Source of the DNA: Palsa-360 sp963710315
Lineage (GTDB): Bacteria; Acidobacteriota; Terriglobia; Acidiferrales; UBA7541
Assembly: GCA_963710315.1 (NCBI GenBank)
Contig: CAVPZW010000008.1
Span: 496,001-560,000, forward strand
Reading direction: 5' to 3'
DNA length: 64,000 nucleotides
In this document: one piece after another, positions 1-8,207 of the stretch
Layout: the number at the start of each line of letters is the position of its first letter
Position numbering within the stretch: position 1 is the stretch's first letter
The notes under the pieces: generated by a model
Database searches by the model: none
Seen by the model: only the letters and a program-made list of their open reading frames with translations
What the model was told of the DNA's origin: nothing
Translations under genes and position numbers: made by a program

Positions 1-1
1 C

Positions 2-115
2 AGTAAAACAATGTTCCATGCGGGACGCACTCGCTTGCGGTGGATCGCTCCCGATTTCCACATCTTGCGCGGGACCGGCAAGGTGTATATTGCCGCCAGT
101 CGCGAGTCCGATTGA
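2..115 (+). CDS. 3' end of an unidentified gene (partial)
   Basis: An open frame enters from the left edge and ends at a TGA at 113-115, giving a 37-residue C-terminal tail with basic and aromatic residues (for example RLRWIAPDFHILRGTGK). No motif is recognisable in so short a fragment and no function is proposed. It lies 48 bases before the next gene on the same strand. Confidence 0.4.
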   Translation, partial: SKTMFHAGRTRLRWIAPDFHILRGTGKVYIAASRESD

Positions 116-163
116 GAAAATCAAGCCGTAAATGGCGCAAGTCGATCCTTCGGGAGGCACTGC

Positions 164-1246
164 ATGATTGCAAGAATGCGCGTATTTAGGAATATTTTAC
201 CCCTTGTGTTCCTGGCGCTATTTTTATTTCAACTGCACGCGGGGGCGCAGGGAGCGGGCGGCGCGCGACCCAGCGGTTCCATTGCTACGGGCAAAGTGTA
301 CAAGTTTGAGAAAATTGCCGAGGGCGTGTACTACACCACTTCCGATAGCCCAATGGCCACCGGCGGCAATCACACGATCATCGTCGGCGAGCGCAACGTG
401 TTCCTGGTGGATTCCGGGACAACTCCCCTTGCCGCGCGAGCGCTCCTCGAAGACATGAAACTGATCACCGACAAGCCCGTCCGCTGGGTGGTCAACACCC
501 ATTTTCATTTCGATCATACCGACGGCAACTCCATCTTCGGGCCGGAAGTGGAAATCATCGGCCATGAGTATGTGCGCCACGCCATTGCGGATCTCGATGT
601 GCTCCATCGCGAGCCGTTCAAGACGGCAATGGCCAACATGCCCATTCAAGTGGAAGCGCTCAAAAAACAAATTGCCGATGAAAAAGATTCCGCGCGGCGC
701 GCCACTCTTGAAAAGCAGCTTGCGGCCAAACAAGCGGACTGGGAAGAATTCAAGAACCTGAAGCTGACTCCTCCCAACGTGACCTATTCCTCGAAAATGA
801 CCATCTTTCAGGGCCAGCGGGAGATCCAACTGCTCTTCCTTGGGCGCGGCCACACGCAGGGTGACACCATCGTCTACCTGCCGAAGGAACGCATCGTGTG
901 CAGCGGAGACATGATGGAAACGCAACCCGCCTACATGGGCGACGCGCTATTCGACGAGTGGCTGGCCACGCTCGACAAGCTCAAGGAAGTGGATTTCGAG
1001 ACGGTGTTGCCCGGCCATGGCGTGCCGTTCCACGAAAAATCGCTGATCACAGCGTATCAAAGCTATCTCAAGGATTTGATGTCCCAGGTGGCCGCGCTTC
1101 GCAAGCAGGGAGTATCGGCCGACGATGCCGCCAAAAGGGTGGACATGACATCTCACAAAGCGGATTTCCCGCAGATTCAGGGGTCGGGCGCAGAGATTAG
1201 AGGAGTGCGACGAATGTACGAGTGGATGGACGAACGCTCGCGCTGA
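164..1246 (+). CDS. Exported metallo-beta-lactamase-fold hydrolase
   Basis: A 360-residue protein with a hydrophobic N-terminal stretch (about residues 10-29) that looks like a signal peptide or anchor, followed by a metallo-beta-lactamase fold. The zinc signature HFHFDH is at residues 113-118, a second metal histidine lies in GRGHTQGD (about 231), and PGHG comes later. These are the usual dinuclear-zinc ligands of class-B-like MBL hydrolases. Insertion of a charged helical stretch (about 160-200) between the metal motifs is typical of the quinoprotein-hydrolase-like MBL group. The ATG is preceded by GGGAGG at 150-155, which supports this start. The substrate cannot be told; a beta-lactamase, lactonase or other hydrolase role is possible. 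Confidence 0.85.
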   Translation: MIARMRVFRNILPLVFLALFLFQLHAGAQGAGGARPSGSIATGKVYKFEKIAEGVYYTTSDSPMATGGNHTIIVGERNVFLVDSGTTPLAARALLEDMKLITDKPVRWVVNTHFHFDHTDGNSIFGPEVEIIGHEYVRHAIADLDVLHREPFKTAMANMPIQVEALKKQIADEKDSARRATLEKQLAAKQADWEEFKNLKLTPPNVTYSSKMTIFQGQREIQLLFLGRGHTQGDTIVYLPKERIVCSGDMMETQPAYMGDALFDEWLATLDKLKEVDFETVLPGHGVPFHEKSLITAYQSYLKDLMSQVAALRKQGVSADDAAKRVDMTSHKADFPQIQGSGAEIRGVRRMYEWMDERSR

Positions 1247-1279
1247 GCAGTGTTGGCGCAGCACATTCCTCCAACCCAC

Positions 1280-1317
1280 TTGCTGTAGAGCTGTGGATTA
1301 GGTAAGATTGTCTTACC
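1280..1317 (+). promoter_or_regulatory. Predicted vapBC promoter with palindromic operator abutting the start codon
   Basis: A perfect 7-bp inverted repeat with a 3-bp centre (GGTAAGA-TTG-TCTTACC, 1301-1317) ends exactly one base before the antitoxin ATG. TTGCTG (1280-1285) and TAAGAT (1303-1308), 17 bases apart, resemble -35 and -10 boxes, so the palindrome would overlap the -10 element and the transcript would start almost at the ATG. AbrB-fold antitoxins commonly repress their own promoter through such palindromes. The promoter call is inference; the palindrome is directly seen. Confidence 0.5.
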
Positions 1318-1575
1318 ATGCAAACCAAGATTTCCACGAAGGGGCAGGTGGTTCTTCCTAGCGGGATACGCCGCAGGCTCGGCCTTCAACCAGGCGATGC
1401 ACTCGATGCCGATCTTGACGGCGAGCGGATTATTTTGACTCCGCGGAGAGCGCGGCGCGCAACCGCGCGCATCGTGAAGGATCCCGTCACCGGCTTGCCT
1501 GTTTTGACGGCGGGTGCGGACGCGGCCACGCTGACCAGCGAACAGGTGCGCGAAATCCTGGCCGAATTTCCATGA
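1318..1575 (+). CDS. vapB: AbrB/SpoVT-family antitoxin (VapB type)
   Basis: An 85-residue protein opening with the swapped-hairpin AbrB signature: KISTKGQVVLPSGIRRRLGL followed by PGD, the DNA-binding half of MazE/VapB-like antitoxins. The C-terminal half would bind and block the toxin. Its last four bases overlap the start of the PIN-domain gene (ATGA), so the two are translationally coupled. The gene has no clear ribosome-binding site because a palindrome occupies the bases just before the ATG. Gene symbol is by family and arrangement, not by close homology. Confidence 0.82.
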   Translation: MQTKISTKGQVVLPSGIRRRLGLQPGDALDADLDGERIILTPRRARRATARIVKDPVTGLPVLTAGADAATLTSEQVREILAEFP

Positions 1576-1982
1576 TCTATCTTCTGGATGTGAATTCGCT
1601 ACTCGCGCTTGGCGTTCTGCAACATGAATTTCACGAGCGAGTGGCAGTTTGGGTAGCCCGCCTGGCCAAGAAGGGAATTCCGCAGTTATCCACTTGTTCG
1701 ATCACGGAGCTTGGTTTTGTGCGAGTTGTGAGCCAAGCACAGCAATACCGAATCTCAGTCGTTCAAGCACGCGAGTTGTTGCTGCGATTGAAGGCCGGCG
1801 AATCGATCCGCTGCACATTCATTTCTGACGGGCAGGATATCTCTCATCTTCCAAAGTGGGTAAAAACTCCTAAGCAGACGACCGACGGGCATTTGGTGGA
1901 ACTGGCAAAAGCCAACGGCGCTCAGCTGGCGACGCTTGACGGAAAAATTCCCGGAAGCTTTTTGATTCCCTCAAGTCGCTAG
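1572..1982 (+). CDS. vapC: PIN-domain ribonuclease toxin (VapC type)
   Basis: A 136-residue PIN-domain protein. Acidic residues expected for metal-dependent RNA cleavage are in place: D6 in MIYLLDVN, E46 in SITELGF, D105 in QTTDGHLVELA and D123 in LATLDGK. Length matches VapC toxins (about 130-140 residues). It starts inside the antitoxin stop codon (ATGA overlap), the usual coupled order antitoxin-toxin. It is expected to cut RNA when freed from VapB. An intact catalytic set suggests an active pair. Nothing nearby marks a mobile element, so this looks like a chromosomal single module. Confidence 0.85.
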   Translation: MIYLLDVNSLLALGVLQHEFHERVAVWVARLAKKGIPQLSTCSITELGFVRVVSQAQQYRISVVQARELLLRLKAGESIRCTFISDGQDISHLPKWVKTPKQTTDGHLVELAKANGAQLATLDGKIPGSFLIPSSR

Positions 1983-2042
1983 CCGAGGCCGTTGGTCTTG
2001 CGTTGTGATGCTGCTGACTCGAAAGCCTGGCTTACAGCAGCC

Positions 2043-2510
2043 CTACTGTTTGCTCCAGACCATGGTGTTATCGAACTCACCCGCAGGGCTGACGCCTTTG
2101 GCGTGAATGGTCAGTGTCTTGCCGCCGTTGGAAACCGCGAAGGTTGTAGTTTCCACGTGCTTTCCGTCTTTCGTAAAACTGGCTTCGTAATTATTCGCAT
2201 CAATCTTCTTGGAAGTGATCTTGTCTGCCGCGTTGGGAATCGCGCCAATCGTTGGATACTCCTTGCCATCGCCCTTGATCGTATAGCCATAGGACGAGGC
2301 TTTTCCCGTGGCGCCGATGGAATCGACCGTTACCAATCCCGAAGCATCCCATTTGCGTGTCTGGCTTTGCGGAGCGGGGCCTGGATTATATTTTGAACTG
2401 GCCACGTCCAATTTCCAGGTGCCCACAAAAGGATTATTTTGAGCCAGCAGTACACTTCCTGCCGCAAGCACAACTACAAGAGATGCAAACACCGCTATTC
2501 GCCGTTTCAT
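2043..2510 (-). CDS. Small exported protein, lipocalin-like
   Basis: A 155-residue protein with a clear signal peptide (MKRRIAVFASLVVVLAAG... ending near ...LLAQ, about residue 24). The mature part begins NPFVGTWKLDVASSKYNPGP, a pattern common in small exported acidobacterial proteins with a short lipocalin-like beta fold, in which a GTWKL strand opens the barrel. The rest is rich in beta-forming residues and lysine. No catalytic residues are evident. It is convergent with the toxin gene upstream and transcribed alone. Function unknown. Confidence 0.75.
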   Translation of the reverse strand: MKRRIAVFASLVVVLAAGSVLLAQNNPFVGTWKLDVASSKYNPGPAPQSQTRKWDASGLVTVDSIGATGKASSYGYTIKGDGKEYPTIGAIPNAADKITSKKIDANNYEASFTKDGKHVETTTFAVSNGGKTLTIHAKGVSPAGEFDNTMVWSKQ

Positions 2511-2690
2511 CGAGCGTTCTCCTCAAATAGATTTTCATGCAATTCGATTGAATTTGAAAAAGGTATGCAAAAGGTTATGCCGCGCTGCCTTTGCGAGTCA
2601 AGTTTCCCTGCATCTTCTGGTGCTTGAGGCCGGGTGCGCCGGTGGCGTATCATTCACTTCGCGCCTGCGGAGGACGGTGGCGCGAATGTC

Positions 2691-3302
2691 ATGATCACAC
2701 GCAAGATAGGCGAGGGCGGCCGCTGGCTGCTTGAAAAAATTGTGGATGTGATCGCCGCGACCGGCATCAATCCAAACGTGCTGACCTTTTTCGGCCTGCT
2801 GGTGAATTGCTGGGCGGCATTCCTGTTCGCGATTGGAAAATTTCGTTCCGGAGCGATGGTCATTTTTTTCGCCGCGTTTCTGGACATGCTGGACGGGCAA
2901 GTGGCGCGCCGCGAGAAGCGCGTCACGGCCTTCGGCGCTTTTTTCGATTCGACGCTGGACCGCTACTCGGATATGGCGCTCTACATGGGCTTGCTGGTGT
3001 ATTACGCAGTGGCCGAGCGGACCTCATACGTCGTTCTATCCGCGGTTGCCACAGCCGGATCGGTGATGGTCAGCTATTCCCGCGCGCGCGCCGAATCCTT
3101 GATCCCGCTTTGCAAAGTTGGGTTCATGGAGCGTCCCGAGCGCATGGTCCTCTTGATCCTCGGCGGATTGTTCAACCGCATGGCGCCCGCGCTTTGGGTG
3201 ATCGCCATCGTTGCAACGCTTACCGTCATCCACCGCATCACTTTTACCTGGCAGGAAACCAAGGCCGGCCGCACGCTTCCCGGGATTCGCCTTTCGCTCT
3301 AG
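2691..3302 (+). CDS. CDP-alcohol phosphatidyltransferase
   Basis: A membrane enzyme that moves a phosphatidyl group from CDP-diacylglycerol (or an analogue) to an alcohol. The family signature D-x2-DG-x2-AR-x8-G-x3-D-x3-D is complete, with D65, D68, G69, A72, R73, G82, D86 and D90 when numbered from this start; several hydrophobic segments follow. I start at the ATG at 2691 because homologues begin near IGEG-RWLLEKIVD; an upstream GTG (2634) would add 19 non-conserved residues. It converges on the acyltransferase gene and probably supplies the head-group step for the neighbouring lipid cluster. Which alcohol it uses (glycerol phosphate, inositol phosphate or other) cannot be read from sequence. 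Confidence 0.87.
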   Translation: MITRKIGEGGRWLLEKIVDVIAATGINPNVLTFFGLLVNCWAAFLFAIGKFRSGAMVIFFAAFLDMLDGQVARREKRVTAFGAFFDSTLDRYSDMALYMGLLVYYAVAERTSYVVLSAVATAGSVMVSYSRARAESLIPLCKVGFMERPERMVLLILGGLFNRMAPALWVIAIVATLTVIHRITFTWQETKAGRTLPGIRLSL

Positions 3303-3339
3303 ACAAGATCAGTCGTGGTTCTCTTCTTCAAGGCAATAA

Positions 3340-4161
3340 CTAGGCGGGACTTTTTGGTGCTTCCACACAAGAGCGAGCTTCCTCAATCGGGCCCGCGATG
3401 ATCGCGTGAACTTTATCCCGCAGCGCCGGGAAATCTTCCTTCCGCAAATCCTTGGTTTCAATCACGTCGTGCAGGTGCACGGTGACCGTGCCCGGCCGAA
3501 TCAGCCAGCTGGTCTTCTTGTTGAACTCAAACGCGCCAACGACGCTGACGGGAACAATGGGCGTACCGAATTGCAGCGCCATGCGGAATACCCCGTCCTT
3601 GAATGGCCCGACGCGGCCGTCTCGCGTTCGCTGCCCTTCGGGGAAAACGGCCAGGCTCACTCCGGAATCGAGCGCCGCGCGAGTCAGCCGCCACATGCGC
3701 TTCAGGTCGGAGGGCCGGTTGACGTCCGGCACCGGAACATTGCCGAAGCGTTTCATCATCCAGCCATATACCGGAATTCGAAAATGCGATTCCAGTTCCA
3801 GGCCGCGGAAAAATTGCGGGACCGTGGCATACAGCAGGAACGGATCGAATAAATTGACGTGATTGACGAGCAGGAAACAGGTGCGCGCCGGATCAAATCC
3901 TGGGGCGCGGCGCACAACCACATTTACGCCCGCTAGCTTCATGACCACGCGGCAGAGCATGCGCTGCGCGCCGTCATTCCTGCGTGGATCGACGATGGCG
4001 CCAAGTAGGACAAGAAAGCTGGCCACGGGAAAGAAAAACGCCGCGGACAACAGCCAGTGAAAAGTGCTGCGCGCAATCGCCCACGCGCGGCGAATGCCGT
4101 GTTCACCGGCGGCCTCCGCCGTTGCAGGCGCGGGAATTGGTTGTTCGCTTTCTACGTTCAT
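3340..4161 (-). CDS. PlsC-type glycerolipid acyltransferase
   Basis: A 273-residue acyltransferase with an N-terminal hydrophobic segment (about 36-56) and the HX4D motif (H101 to D106, NHVNLFD), then FPEGQRTRDG, the acyl-acceptor-binding motif of 1-acylglycerol-3-phosphate acyltransferases. It should put an acyl chain from acyl-ACP or acyl-CoA on lysophosphatidate or a related lipid at the inner membrane. It is the last gene of the minus-strand lipid run and overlaps the upstream kinase gene by four bases (ATGA), so it is translated with it. Context suggests a specialised role in the cluster instead of the housekeeping PlsC, but that is inference. Confidence 0.88.
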   Translation of the reverse strand: MNVESEQPIPAPATAEAAGEHGIRRAWAIARSTFHWLLSAAFFFPVASFLVLLGAIVDPRRNDGAQRMLCRVVMKLAGVNVVVRRAPGFDPARTCFLLVNHVNLFDPFLLYATVPQFFRGLELESHFRIPVYGWMMKRFGNVPVPDVNRPSDLKRMWRLTRAALDSGVSLAVFPEGQRTRDGRVGPFKDGVFRMALQFGTPIVPVSVVGAFEFNKKTSWLIRPGTVTVHLHDVIETKDLRKEDFPALRDKVHAIIAGPIEEARSCVEAPKSPA

Positions 4162-5063
4162 ACCATCACATCGAGCGCGCCGGGCAGCACTTCCAGCGAT
4201 TCGGCTTCCAGTGTGAGCACTTCACCATCGACGACAACATCGACAGGAGTCTTCAATTCAAAATCGATTCGCGCAGCCGTGCGCCTCGAAGCCATTGGAT
4301 GCCGGATATGCGAGCCGGTAAATAAAGTCGGCAAATTGCGCACCAGTCCCAAACGGCCGATCGGCCCCCAATGAACATATTCGATGGCGCCGCTGTCGAT
4401 TGTGGCATGGGGCGCGATCATCATTTTACCGCCGGTGTACTTGCTATTGCTAAAGGCAACAAAGAGGCAGCGTCGGTCGTCGCGCTCGCCGTCGGCACGG
4501 AGCGGAAACGGGCGGCGGCGCAGCCGAGCCAGGGAAACCAGCACTCCCACGAGGTAACCAGGCTCGCCCAGAAATTTCAGGCGGCGATTCGTCAGTGTCG
4601 CGACGTCCGCGGCGAAACCCATGTTCAGTGTATTGATGTAATAAATGGAGCCGCCCGAATGGTTCAGGCGGATAACGTCACATGGACGCGAGCGGCCTTC
4701 CAGAATAGCTTTGATGCCGAATTCAGCGAGATCCGTCCCGCTCTCAACGAAGTCTCGAAGAAACGAATTGCCGGTTCCGAGAGGAAGAAATCCGAGGGAG
4801 GCGCGGCCCTCGGTGGCCGCCTCCGGAAAGATTCCGTTGACGATCTCGAAGCTTGTGCCGTCGCCGCCCACCGCAATGAACTTGCGAAAACCGTCGGCGT
4901 AGGCGCCGTTCGCGTGCACGGTGCCTTCGCCCGGCGCTCGCGTTTCGCGCACTTCGAGCTGCAGGCCCGCAGCGCGCAGCCTGTCCAGCGCGCGCGCGGC
5001 CAGCTTGCCGCAGCGTCCGCCTCCGGCCGCCGGGTTCACGATCGTGAAATAAGCTTCCTTCAC
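4158..5063 (-). CDS. Diacylglycerol/sphingosine kinase-like lipid kinase (YegS/DagK family)
   Basis: A 301-residue lipid kinase-like protein. The nucleotide-binding region starts with NPAAGGGRCGK (10-20) and has the family GGDGT motif (66-70), then LGFLPLGTGNSFLRD, the LGxxPxGTGN block. The all-beta C-terminal half ends with VVVDGEVL, typical of DagK/YegS/LCB5 enzymes. It probably phosphorylates a diacylglycerol, an alkyl-acylglycerol or a long-chain base. It overlaps its neighbours by four bases at both ends, tying it to the acyl ligase and the PlsC enzyme. The lipid substrate is the key unknown for this cluster. Confidence 0.87.
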   Translation of the reverse strand: MKEAYFTIVNPAAGGGRCGKLAARALDRLRAAGLQLEVRETRAPGEGTVHANGAYADGFRKFIAVGGDGTSFEIVNGIFPEAATEGRASLGFLPLGTGNSFLRDFVESGTDLAEFGIKAILEGRSRPCDVIRLNHSGGSIYYINTLNMGFAADVATLTNRRLKFLGEPGYLVGVLVSLARLRRRPFPLRADGERDDRRCLFVAFSNSKYTGGKMMIAPHATIDSGAIEYVHWGPIGRLGLVRNLPTLFTGSHIRHPMASRRTAARIDFELKTPVDVVVDGEVLTLEAESLEVLPGALDVMV

Positions 5064-6781
5064 AGGGGAACCATCGCGCCGCGCTCAAGTTTCTTGCGGA
5101 TCTCTCCGGCAAGCACCACGCGCCGGATTTTCATGGCGGCGTTGCGAGTGAAATCCTGATCCCAGACGATGTAGCCGGAGACGCGCTTGTAGTTCAGGAG
5201 TTGCGCGTTGCGCCGCGAAAGTTCCTTGAGCAGCGCGTCATTCACTGTCTGTCCCGGCTCGGGATGCAGCACCAGCACGAGCTGCTCGCCGGTCATGGTA
5301 TGTTGCGGCCAGATGTAATTTGCCGCGAAGACGCAGAATTCTTTTACCGCGATGCCCTCGAAACTATTTTCGATGTCTTCGGGATAGATGTTCTTGCCCT
5401 CGGCGGTGACAATCATGTTTTTCTTGCGCCCAAAAAGTTGCAAGTGCCCGGTCGAGTCTACGCGACCGAGATCGCCGGTCATGAGCCAGCCGTTTACAAG
5501 AGTTTCCGCCGTCATTTCCGGATCGTCGAGATATTCGGACATCACTGTCTTGCTGCGCACGGCCACTTCGCCGATGCCGTCCGCGTCAGGCTGCGAGATG
5601 CGAATTTCCATTCCGCGCACCGGTTTGCCGACGGTGTCTGGGCGAAACGGCCGGAGGTCGTTCAGCGTGATGGCCGTGCAAGCCTCCGTGCAGCCGTACC
5701 CGTTGTAAATGGGGATGCCGATGTCGTGGAAAAATTCGATGGTGGCAGGCTCTGTAAACGCACCGCCGACGAGCAACGCTTGCAATCCGCCGCCGAAGGC
5801 TTTGTGAATTTCCTTGAGCAGAATGCGGCTCAGGCCGGGGCGCGGTTTGCCGCGAGTGAGCGCTCGATTCAGGCCGATCAGCGCGTCCAGCATTTTCTTT
5901 TTGCCCGGCGGAAGGGCCGCGAATTTCTCCCGCAAGCCGCGCTGCAGATTTTTCAAAATCAGCGGCACCACCGCCATGTAGGTAATCTTGTATTTGGTGA
6001 ACGCTTCGCGAATAAATTCAGGCCGTAGCGTGCGCAAATGAACCACGGTCCCGCCGCCGGTGAACGGCATGAGAAAACCGCCCATGAAATCGATGGCGTG
6101 ATTGGTGGGAATGATGCTCAAGTACCGCGCCCCGGGCCAGAACGGAAAAACAGGTGTTACGGCGGCGCACTGCTCCAGATAGTTGTCGTGCGTCAGTACG
6201 CATCCTCGCGGATGGCCTCCGGTGCCGGAGGAATAGACGATGCAGGCCGTGTCCTTGCGCGTGCGCGGCCGAAATTCCGGCGCGCGCGCTCCGCGAAATT
6301 CCTCCCAGCGCAGGCCGCCCGCGAGATCGGCGTTTGGCGGCGCTTCGCTCACCAGCACCGTTTTCAATTTATGCCCGGCAAACGCGGGCGATTGCATAAT
6401 GGCCCGCCACAGCGGGTACTCCACAAAAAGAATTTTTGCTTTTGAGTGCGCCAGCAGTTGCAGATGCTCGGTGGCGGAGAGTTTGTAATCGAGTGGAACA
6501 AGCACGCCGCCGGCAAAAAATATAGCGTATGCGGAAATCAGCCACTTGGGCTGATTGGTCATGATGATTGCGGCGCGGTCTCCCGAGGCAAAGCCTGATT
6601 CTTCGAGCGCAGCTGCAATCGGTTCGGCAGCTTCGCCGAATTGCTTATAGGTGAGCCGCGATTTTTCCTTTTCGCGGTCCGCCTCGATCAGACACACTTC
6701 GCCCGGCCAGCGCCCCAGCGCATCGCGCAGCGCCGCTCCCACCGAATCGTATTTCGCCAAATCAAGCATCAGATTTGCCAC
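5060..6781 (-). CDS. AMP-forming fatty acyl-CoA/acyl-ACP ligase (ligase 1)
   Basis: A 573-residue ANL-superfamily enzyme that activates a carboxylic acid as acyl-AMP and passes it to a thiol. The P-loop is at 183-192 (YSSGTGGHPR), where the usual lysine is arginine; YGCTEAC (362-368) and the MTGD motif (435-438) follow, and the C-terminal catalytic lysine is K551 in RNAAMKIRR. N- and C-terminal domains are both complete. An acyl carrier protein gene lies immediately upstream and the DagK-like gene overlaps downstream (ATGA), so loading of that carrier is the likely job. CoA as acceptor is equally possible from sequence. Confidence 0.87.
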   Translation of the reverse strand: MANLMLDLAKYDSVGAALRDALGRWPGEVCLIEADREKEKSRLTYKQFGEAAEPIAAALEESGFASGDRAAIIMTNQPKWLISAYAIFFAGGVLVPLDYKLSATEHLQLLAHSKAKILFVEYPLWRAIMQSPAFAGHKLKTVLVSEAPPNADLAGGLRWEEFRGARAPEFRPRTRKDTACIVYSSGTGGHPRGCVLTHDNYLEQCAAVTPVFPFWPGARYLSIIPTNHAIDFMGGFLMPFTGGGTVVHLRTLRPEFIREAFTKYKITYMAVVPLILKNLQRGLREKFAALPPGKKKMLDALIGLNRALTRGKPRPGLSRILLKEIHKAFGGGLQALLVGGAFTEPATIEFFHDIGIPIYNGYGCTEACTAITLNDLRPFRPDTVGKPVRGMEIRISQPDADGIGEVAVRSKTVMSEYLDDPEMTAETLVNGWLMTGDLGRVDSTGHLQLFGRKKNMIVTAEGKNIYPEDIENSFEGIAVKEFCVFAANYIWPQHTMTGEQLVLVLHPEPGQTVNDALLKELSRRNAQLLNYKRVSGYIVWDQDFTRNAAMKIRRVVLAGEIRKKLERGAMVPL

Positions 6782-6859
6782 AGAGGCACGGAAGCATAGA
6801 GAGAAGCATGATTATAGGAGGAAATCCTCGGAGAAATAGTTTATTTCCGCTCGAAATGT

Positions 6860-7102
6860 TCAGAGTCTTGCCTGAATGCGCGTTGCCAGCGTTTGAAAAT
6901 CGCTGACGCCTTGTACCTCGTAATCGGGGAGCTCCACGCCGAAATGATTTTCCAGCCGCGTGAGCAATTCGAGAGCCTGCAGGCTGTCGATGCCCAGTTT
7001 CTTGTAAAAATCGTCGCCCGCCTGAAGCTCGGCGCGCGGAACCTTGAAATGCGCGGCGGCAAGATTTAGAACTTCATCCGTCGTTTGCTCGATAGTTTTC
7101 AT
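6860..7102 (-). CDS. Stand-alone acyl carrier protein
   Basis: An 80-residue acidic four-helix carrier. The phosphopantetheine attachment site is S40 within KLGIDSLQALELL, matching the DSL motif. The start at 7102 (MKTIEQT) is chosen because AAGG lies just upstream and the remaining upstream residues look non-coding. It is not next to the fatty-acid synthase genes, but between an acyl ligase and an enoyl-CoA hydratase, so it is probably a dedicated carrier for this lipid cluster. The 78-base gap to ligase 1 holds no obvious terminator. Confidence 0.9.
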   Translation of the reverse strand: MKTIEQTTDEVLNLAAAHFKVPRAELQAGDDFYKKLGIDSLQALELLTRLENHFGVELPDYEVQGVSDFQTLATRIQARL

Positions 7103-7197
7103 GATTCGCCTTATTTTACAGGAAGATTGTGCGGGACGGCCACTCTTGGCTGTCCCATGCAACCGCTAAAGACCAGCAGAAAAAGTTCCCCGCATTC

Positions 7198-7284
7198 TTG
7201 TCATTCCGAGCGAAGCGAGGAATCGCTCCTCGGTTTAGGCCCATGAAAAGAAAGAGAGATTCCTCGCTTCGCTCGGAATGACAA
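7198..7284. repeat. Perfect 27-bp inverted repeat (GAGCGAAGCGAGGAAT family)
   Basis: The arms 7198-7224 and 7258-7284 are exact reverse complements with a 33-base loop; each arm contains CCGAGCGAAGCGAGGAATC. It fills most of the 206-base gap between the acyl carrier and enoyl-CoA hydratase genes. Similar GCGAAGCGAGGAATC elements are widespread in environmental bacterial genomes as dispersed intergenic repeats. It may terminate or attenuate transcription, or protect RNA ends. Confidence 0.85.
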
Positions 7285-7308
7285 ATAAGCTGCTTTTTCC
7301 GCGGCCTA

Positions 7309-8112
7309 CTAGGGTAAATACGGATGCGCTCCAGTGTTTTCCACGAACTTGCGCAAGCCTTCCATCACCGCCGGGCGCGTGAACAAGTCGCAGAAAATGT
7401 CGATTTCGCGGCGCAATTCTTCCGCCGGTAGCGGTTTGATGAAACGTTTCGCGGCGGCGGCGGTCGCGCGGTCGAATTTTGTGGTCTGCGCGGCGGTCAG
7501 GCGCGCCACGCGCAGGGCTTCGCCTTCCGAGGCAACCTGGCTCACCAGGCCCACGGAAAGTCCCTTAGTGGCGTTGATGCTGCGCCCGGTGAGCAACAGA
7601 TCGCGCACCACTCCGTTGCCGATATCGCGTTTCAGGCGCGGAATTCCGCCGAAGCCGGGAATGAGCCCCAGCCGCAATTCCGGAAAGCAGAAGCGCGCCA
7701 TTTTGTCCGCGATAATGAGATCGCACACGAGAGCCAGCTCGAACCCGCCGCCAAAGCACACGCCGTGAACGGCCGAGATGGTCGTGAGCGGCGAGGTGTC
7801 CAGCCGATTGAGCACGGCATGAATGCGTTCCAGGAATGCGCGCACACCTTTCGCAGCGGAGGGCGAGTCCATTTGTTTCGCCTGCTCATACAGTTCGCGA
7901 AGGTCCGCGCCGGCGGAAAATCCCGCTTTCTGTGAGCTGTAGAGAATCAGCGCGCTGGCCTTTGCCTCAAGGGCGGGCAGCGCGGAGACCAAGCGCTCCA
8001 GATCGTCGAGCATGGCGAGGCCAATTTCGTTGGCCGGAGCGCGATCCAGCGCGAGCTCAACGACGCCGTCAGCCACCTGCCACGAAAGTGTTTTTCCCTT
8101 GTATTCGTCCAT
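7309..8112 (-). CDS. Enoyl-CoA hydratase/isomerase (crotonase family)
   Basis: A crotonase-fold protein. Both active-site glutamates of true hydratases appear to be present, in GGGFELALVCD and FPELRLGLIPG, and the oxyanion-hole region (FSAGADLRELYE) is intact, so it should hydrate 2-enoyl-CoA or act on a similar thioester. I take the start at 8112 (MDEYKGKT); an upstream in-frame ATG at 8151 adds 13 residues that look non-coding. Neither start has a strong ribosome-binding site. It lies between the acyl carrier and a second acyl ligase, isolated from each by palindromic repeats. A role in shaping or recycling acyl chains for the cluster is inferred. Confidence 0.85.
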   Translation of the reverse strand: MDEYKGKTLSWQVADGVVELALDRAPANEIGLAMLDDLERLVSALPALEAKASALILYSSQKAGFSAGADLRELYEQAKQMDSPSAAKGVRAFLERIHAVLNRLDTSPLTTISAVHGVCFGGGFELALVCDLIIADKMARFCFPELRLGLIPGFGGIPRLKRDIGNGVVRDLLLTGRSINATKGLSVGLVSQVASEGEALRVARLTAAQTTKFDRATAAAAKRFIKPLPAEELRREIDIFCDLFTRPAVMEGLRKFVENTGAHPYLP

Positions 8113-8162
8113 GCGTTCCGCTTTCGCCTTTGCTGGATATGCTTGTCTCATCCCGCAAAAGG

Positions 8163-8184
8163 GCCCGCCTCTGAAGAGGCGGGC
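8163..8184. repeat. GC-rich hairpin repeat
   Basis: A 9-bp stem (GCCCGCCTC) with a TGAA loop lies in the gap between acyl ligase 2 and the hydratase gene. The same GCCCGCCT/AGGCGGGC stem recurs at 9922-9986 and 56447-56480, so this is a member of a dispersed family. It could attenuate read-through into the hydratase gene on the minus strand. Confidence 0.7.
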
Positions 8185-8207
8185 TACAACAAATCTTCCT
8201 TGCTCAT

